The position numbers were made by a program, and so were the translations under genes. DNA of 64,000 nucleotides. It comes from Zhengitettix transpicula. Lineage: Eukaryota > Arthropoda > Insecta > Orthoptera > Tetrigidae. The stretch covers positions 219,572,746-219,636,745 of the forward strand of contig CM073590.1 of assembly GCA_037074705.1 (NCBI GenBank). The letters run 5' to 3'. The notes below the pieces were generated by a model that worked only from the letters and a program-made list of their open reading frames with translations, had not been told where the DNA came from and searched no databases. Below are positions 59,818 through 64,000 of this stretch, piece by piece (position 1 is the first letter of the stretch; each line of letters starts with the position of its first letter).

Positions 59818-60319
59818 ACTAGAACCTTGTAGGAGAGATACGAAGGGGCTACCTTTGGGTATGCCTTTTCCTCTCCGCTTTTGAACTAAGGTTCTCACAA
59901 GCCGAGGCACCTCGGCCTGTTTTGAGAGGTGTATGTTCCGGGGTCGCAGACCTTGGGCATACGGTAAGAGTTGTTCGCTGTTCCCCTTGGAACAGTCGGC
60001 CAGCTGCCTCCTAAACTGGTCGAGGTACAGAGAAGGGAATGCTGCGTTCCCACAGCAAACTCCTCTCCCGCTATAGGAAGGGCGTGGGACAAGTACCCAA
60101 TGCCCGACCTACCTGATGCAGGTTTTTCTAGGGTTTGTCCTGCGTTTCTTTAGGCGAATGCCGGGTAGGATCCTTAAAATATAGCCCGGGGGCCCTAGTT
60201 AACCCTTGGCTACCTTCCTCTACCGTTCCACATCCCCCCTTTCAAACCCATACCTATGCTATTAAAGGGTAGTTGCCACCATGTGGATTACCCTCAAGTA
60301 GCCTGTTACCCTAAAAAAA
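59818..60319 (+). mobile_element. R1 retroposon, full-length plus-strand copy
   Basis: It runs from AGAACCTTGTAGGAGAGATA to CCTGTTACCCT plus seven A. The 5' end is the same subtype as the 5086-5592 copy. Hairpin CTGTTCC CCTT GGAACAG (59978-59995) shows the G-C variant of a pair that is A-T in the 631-648 and 19565-19582 copies. GCCGAGG/CCTCGGC (59900-59915) is intact. I could not identify a convincing TSD. Confidence 0.85.
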
Positions 60320-60679
60320 TGGCCAGACTTAATTCTTTAGATGATGATTTTCTGTCAGCGATATAGTTTCAGGTTTTTAGTTATTGTGTAAAAATTTGAG
60401 GTTAGATGTGTGAATCGATTTTCCATTCCAGGGTTTTTCCAATTTTTGTTTTAATTGATTTCAACGTTGTTTTTTTTGTGCAACATTTTCTCGTAGATTT
60501 CTGAAATTTATTTCTGTAATATATAACAAGGTATATTTAGATTGAATATACAATTAATTTATTCAATAAATTCATTGTATACTACAGGAAAATAATTTCG
60601 TAAAATTGATTATTTAAGGTTTAGTAATTATGTTAAGATGAGACTATAATTCTTACTGAAGGTTATGTACTATAATATA
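60320..60679. other. AT-rich non-coding stretch, nothing assigned
   Basis: No gene or repeat recognised. Confidence 0.35.
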
Positions 60680-61145
60680 ATTGAATTGAAGTATCAGGAA
60701 GGAAATTTTCGACCAGGAATCGAACCAGGATCTCTGGTTCCCGGGTGGTAAACTCTACCAACTGAGCTAACCCTTTCGACTTCAAATCCGGTGCGAAATT
60801 TCTCCGTCTGTTACGGTCACCTAAAAGTTACTAAATCACAATTTTTGCACGGCCTAAATTTTAGGACCTCAAATGAAGAACAAGTTTTACGTGTAAACTG
60901 AAAATTTTAAAATCCTTGATCAATCCGTTCTTCATATGATGACCTAAAATTTAAGGCCGTGGTAAAAATAGACATTTAATAAAAAACTTGTAGATTATAA
61001 TAGCGGATGGAGGAATTTCGCACCGGATCTGGAGCCGACAGGGATAGTTCAGTTGGTAGAACTTTTACTTGGTAAACGGAAGTCCCCGGTTCGGTTCCTG
61101 GTCAGTTCGACATTTTTACATCCTGGTCCTTTAATTCAATTTAAT
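60680..61145. mobile_element. Foldback element with two head-to-head tRNA-like modules
   Basis: The left arm (60680-60881) is an imperfect inverse of the right arm (60928-61145). Shared blocks are the ends ATTGAATT..AAG.A.CAGGA, CGAACC.GG, CTACCAACTGA.CTA, TCCGGTGCGAAATT, ACGGCCT.AAATTTTAGG and ATGAAGAAC. The right arm carries a plus-strand tRNA-like unit with A box TAGTTCAGTTGG and B box GGTTCGGTTCC near 61047-61100. The left arm carries the same on the minus strand with B box GGTTCGATTCC. Anticodon arms differ between the two units. These could be old tRNA pseudogenes carried by a foldback transposon. Confidence 0.7.
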
Positions 61146-61620
61146 TTCATAGCCACAAAGGCTTGAGCTTTTGTTAGATTTGCTCTATATCCTTGAATTG
61201 TAATAGATTTGTAGTTTAAAAATATATGCACAATGTGGCGAGTCCTGACATCATTGGCTACGTCTTCATTTTCATAACTGAAGCCGAGGAACATTCTCGT
61301 TCTGATTGTGCCTTGATGTTTTTTTCTAAATGTGCCTTAATGTTTGCCATCTGAGGCATTTAATACTTATGTTCCATTTTGCTATACCGTCGTTATACCT
61401 GTTATTGTTATAATATACTTTTCAGGTATTCCATTGTCTTAATGAAAAGGATAATGATAGATACAAAACAGAGAGAAAATCTAGAAGGAACAAAGGAGAA
61501 ACTAAAAAAGCAGAGAGATGCAAGAAAGATCATCAGATGGATTATTTTTATGAAGCTAATATGATAGTGACGAGGTAATAAATAGTCAAGAAGTTGTAAG
61601 GTATATAAAGAGTGACAGCA
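61146..61620. other. AT-rich non-coding stretch, nothing assigned
   Basis: The frame at 61379-61564 is Lys/Arg-rich at its end (KEKLKKQRDARKIIRW). It lies just before a minus-strand hammerhead-like motif. No family recognised. Confidence 0.3.
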
Positions 61621-61658
61621 CCAACGTTTCGAACATAATTGTTCCTCAACAGAGAAAG
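61617..61658 (-). ncRNA. Hammerhead-like motif with a strong stem
   Basis: On the minus strand: CTGTTGA (61646-61652), one G, a perfect 5-bp stem GAACA/TGTTC with loop ATTA, then GAAACGTTGG (61621-61630). This is the clearest core-stem-GAAA arrangement of the four sites, but CUGA is CUGU, so cleavage activity is doubtful. Confidence 0.4.
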
Positions 61659-62012
61659 AATAACATTTTAAAGCTACAAAATCTCATAAAGATTACTACA
61701 TTCTCCTCAATGAGAGAGAATCTATCTTAAAGAGAAATCTATATCGATATTTAGTATCCGAATATAGAGACCATATGGTTAATATAAAAATATTACCTCA
61801 GCACTGTTCAAAGCAAATTTTAAAGCCATAATAGTTATATAGACTGATGACTGAAAATATTACAGGTTTACAACACAAAGGTCTCAGGATTTCCAAACTG
61901 TTTTTATAGCATTCATTGTAAGTCAGAAACTAGGATAATGGAGGGCGTTGGAGACAGTAAGAAATGAAATGAGCGTATTCTCTATCTTCTTAGATCCGAA
62001 ATTTGTTAGTTA

Positions 62013-62050
62013 CTAGCCGGGTGTCCGGTGTTGCCCGTGTATTTATTTAG
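62013..62050 (-). mobile_element. Helitron-type 3' end, reverse strand
   Basis: On the minus strand CGGGCAACACCGGACACC, then CGGCTAG|T, similar to but not the same as the other family's end. DNA to its right up to about 62640 (GACGTCACAGTC, GGGGTTTGTCACCCC) may be the body of a related element, without certainty. Confidence 0.5.
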
Positions 62051-62879
62051 ATAAACCCTAAAAGGTATTTAATTCTATATTAATGTTTAGTCAAGAAGTG
62101 ATTTAACCTAAATATAACTGTTCCTAGTTCCGTACATACTTTCGACCGATAGTGAATTAATTGAAAAACTATAAAATACCATTGTATCAGTCCCAATAAA
62201 CATTCCTCCGTATTTATTTACGAATAGAGTACTTAAATATACTCCTTGAGTATTGTCCCTCATTTACAGTCACTAATATGGCCAGAAAATTAACTTTCAT
62301 TTTCCGCAAGGATTGTAAAGTATTTCGTATTGCTTTTTATTATCATTCTATGGAGTAATTCTGTATAAAGTTATACTTTTTATTCAATAAAAATATTTCT
62401 CCTTTATTTCATTACGGATAAAGGAACTATTTCCTTTGTTTGACGCGTAGTAACGTCTCTGTCTTTCTCGCGTGACGTCACAGTCTCTTGGCTCGCAGTA
62501 ATTTAACACAAAATTATCACGTTTTCAACTAAAATTCTTTCCACCTTTATGCTAGGGGTTTGTCACCCCACAGAAGCGTTTCTCGAGATTTATATAATAT
62601 GTCTACCAATTTTTGTTGCAATCTGTCCTCGCGTATAAATCTGAATAGAATTTTATTATGTACAATTTCCCACATTTAAGTTGAGTACATTAAGATGAAT
62701 ACTTACAGTGAGCGAGCGTATTCCTGTCATTACAGACAAACAGAACAGATGTAACAAGGAGGATCCACTTGTGATCTTTAATCGCACATAGTTGCGTTGC
62801 AAGGATATTTTCATACCTTCCTTCATGGGATGTTATATATTTTTTCCCTGATAAATGTAATATAATCCTGTTAGATATT
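62051..62879. other. Possible element body, otherwise nothing assigned
   Basis: No gene recognised. It contains TGACGTCA (near 62474), a perfect cAMP-response-type word, in a GC-richer patch. Confidence 0.25.
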
Positions 62880-63130
62880 AATAGTACATCAAAATTTCAG
62901 CTTCGGTGAAGACGACCAGTGTTTCGTTCGGACCACCTGTAACAAATCCCTGATCGTTCCCCAGCCTCTTCCGATCAAGTGTTCTCGGAAACGTTGCCGT
63001 CTTATAGAGATCGTCCCCCTCGTCTGCAGCTTTACTGTAATTAGTGGCATTAGTCTGTAGGTCGATCCTCGAGTTACTAGTTATTTATCGAAGAGTCGAG
63101 TGGCTTATCAGATGCGACTGGCAGACATCT
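62880..63130. other. GC-richer island, candidate regulatory DNA
   Basis: A balanced block (GAACATTTCAG-like start, GGACCACCTGTAAC, CTGTAATTAGTGGCATTAG, GGCTTATCAGATGCG) with no repeat match in the window and no open frame of note. Confidence 0.25.
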
Positions 63131-63730
63131 TTTTGTGTACGGAGGGATAATTTTAGCAGACACAAGAGAAAATAAGTAACAGCTGATTCATTAACGATAA
63201 AATTTTCTTCTCATTTAATTTTATATAAATTCTGAAAGAATAGAAGAAGCTTCAATAATACCTCAGCCATGAAATTTTATATCAACTTTATTGTAAATAT
63301 ATTCCATTAGTCTTTACATTTTGATTGAGAAAGTAAACGTGTGTTGTATAGCGGATAAAATATAGAAATTTTCGAAGACTTATGAATTCACACTTAATAT
63401 TATCAATTAATGGTCATAGAATTGGACAAAATGCAGTTATATAGAAAATTATAAGAGAATTAAACAAATTAATTTCGCATACTTTGTTTTGAGGAAGAAT
63501 TTGTTTCTCAATTTGTGTATTGAAAACATACAATTATATATTGGGCTCTAGAGTACTATCTGACAATAAGCTCACATTTATTAAATAAAATGATCACGTA
63601 TACAGTACTGGAGCAATTATTGTTAGCTAATGAATTACAAATCAAGTTAAATTAATTTTTCCCTCGTGTTATATATTCCATCAATGATGAAACATAAGAA
63701 CTGAAATAAATATTTCATTGTCTTATTAAC
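63131..63730. other. AT-rich non-coding stretch, nothing assigned
   Basis: No gene or repeat recognised. Confidence 0.35.
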
Positions 63731-63892
63731 TACTTGTTGGGTGCTCGGCGTTGCCGTGGTTGTCATATATCCATAACCCACGATTTAACTCCAATCCCGG
63801 TTGTTTTTGCGTTATTATTATTGAACGCTCCTCCACCTCTTTATCTAAATTGATATTACCTCCCATGTCGAAATGGTTTGAACTGAGGACAC
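63731..63892 (-). mobile_element. Helitron-like element, 3' fragment on the reverse strand
   Basis: It reads from the 3' end inward: TTGGGTGCTCGGCGTTGCC, then GTTGTCATATATCCATAACC, ATTTAACTCCAATC, TTTTTGCGTTATTATTATTG and CCCATGTCGAAATGG. These are the inverses of the terminal module of the 36134 and 42028 copies. Its 5' part lies beyond or is lost. Confidence 0.72.
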
Positions 63893-64000
63893 AATGAGTA
63901 GAAAATTATATTTCGTCCATTTGAGGATTACCTAAGAATTAACGCACTATAAAAAATTTACATGTTTGCAGAATTGGACAAATTATTGTTAGATAAGTAA

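Noticed and set aside
61042..61110. Functional tRNA gene on the plus strand
   Set aside because: Part of a foldback with a diverged partner. The anticodon arm does not fold cleanly by eye. tRNAscan-SE would decide.
1..64000. CRISPR array or bacterial operon structure
   Set aside because: No regularly spaced repeats with unique spacers, no Shine-Dalgarno-led gene series. Composition and transposons are eukaryotic.

Overview
This window looks like non-coding nuclear DNA from a large, repeat-rich eukaryotic genome, most likely an insect. The reasons are strong AT richness, abundant (AT)n microsatellites, decayed transposons of classes common in insects (mariner, Helitron-type, short retroposons, tRNA-derived elements), and no long open frame. 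A polyneopteran insect (cockroach, termite or stick insect type) is my guess from the repeat style, but nothing here proves a taxon. I found no intact protein-coding gene, exon series, rRNA gene, convincing functional tRNA gene or CRISPR array. Most short open frames fall inside repeats or AT-rich noise.

Most of the recognisable content is mobile DNA. (1) Family R1 is a roughly 500-bp poly(A)-tailed retroposon present in about a dozen copies: 146-304, 305-845, 5086-5592, 16785-17265, 17297-17618, 19303-19876 with a nested piece at 19366-19438, 24008-24145, 29957-30198, 31345-32143, 39432-39957 and 59818-60319. Target-site duplications (TSDs) at three copies show it moves by retroposition. Two internal hairpins show compensatory base changes between copies, which suggests a structured RNA. 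(2) A non-autonomous Helitron-like family begins with TCTTCTA or a variant and ends with a small GC hairpin followed by CTAG. It is present at 13277, 26045, 36134, 42028 and 50115, with reverse-strand pieces at 62013 and 63731. (3) A dead mariner with both terminal inverted repeats and TA duplications lies at 8155-9345. (4) tRNA-derived pieces sit inside inverted-repeat elements at 49729-49885, 56765-56915 and 60680-61145, and further tRNA-like SINE pieces lie at 20023-20100 and 51970-52160. (5) Large imperfect palindromes lie at 27965-28055, 55145-55565, 56632-56720 and 57028-57662. (6) Four scattered sequences resemble the hammerhead ribozyme core known from Penelope-like retroelements.

Between the repeats are AT-rich stretches with no assignable content. 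A few GC-richer islands (6420-6800, 10780-11160, 15480-15960, 35560-35995, 51105-51260, 54170-54400, 62880-63130) do not match any repeat in the window. They carry TAATTA-like motifs and are candidate conserved regulatory elements, which would fit an intron or the flank of a regulated gene. That last point is inference only.
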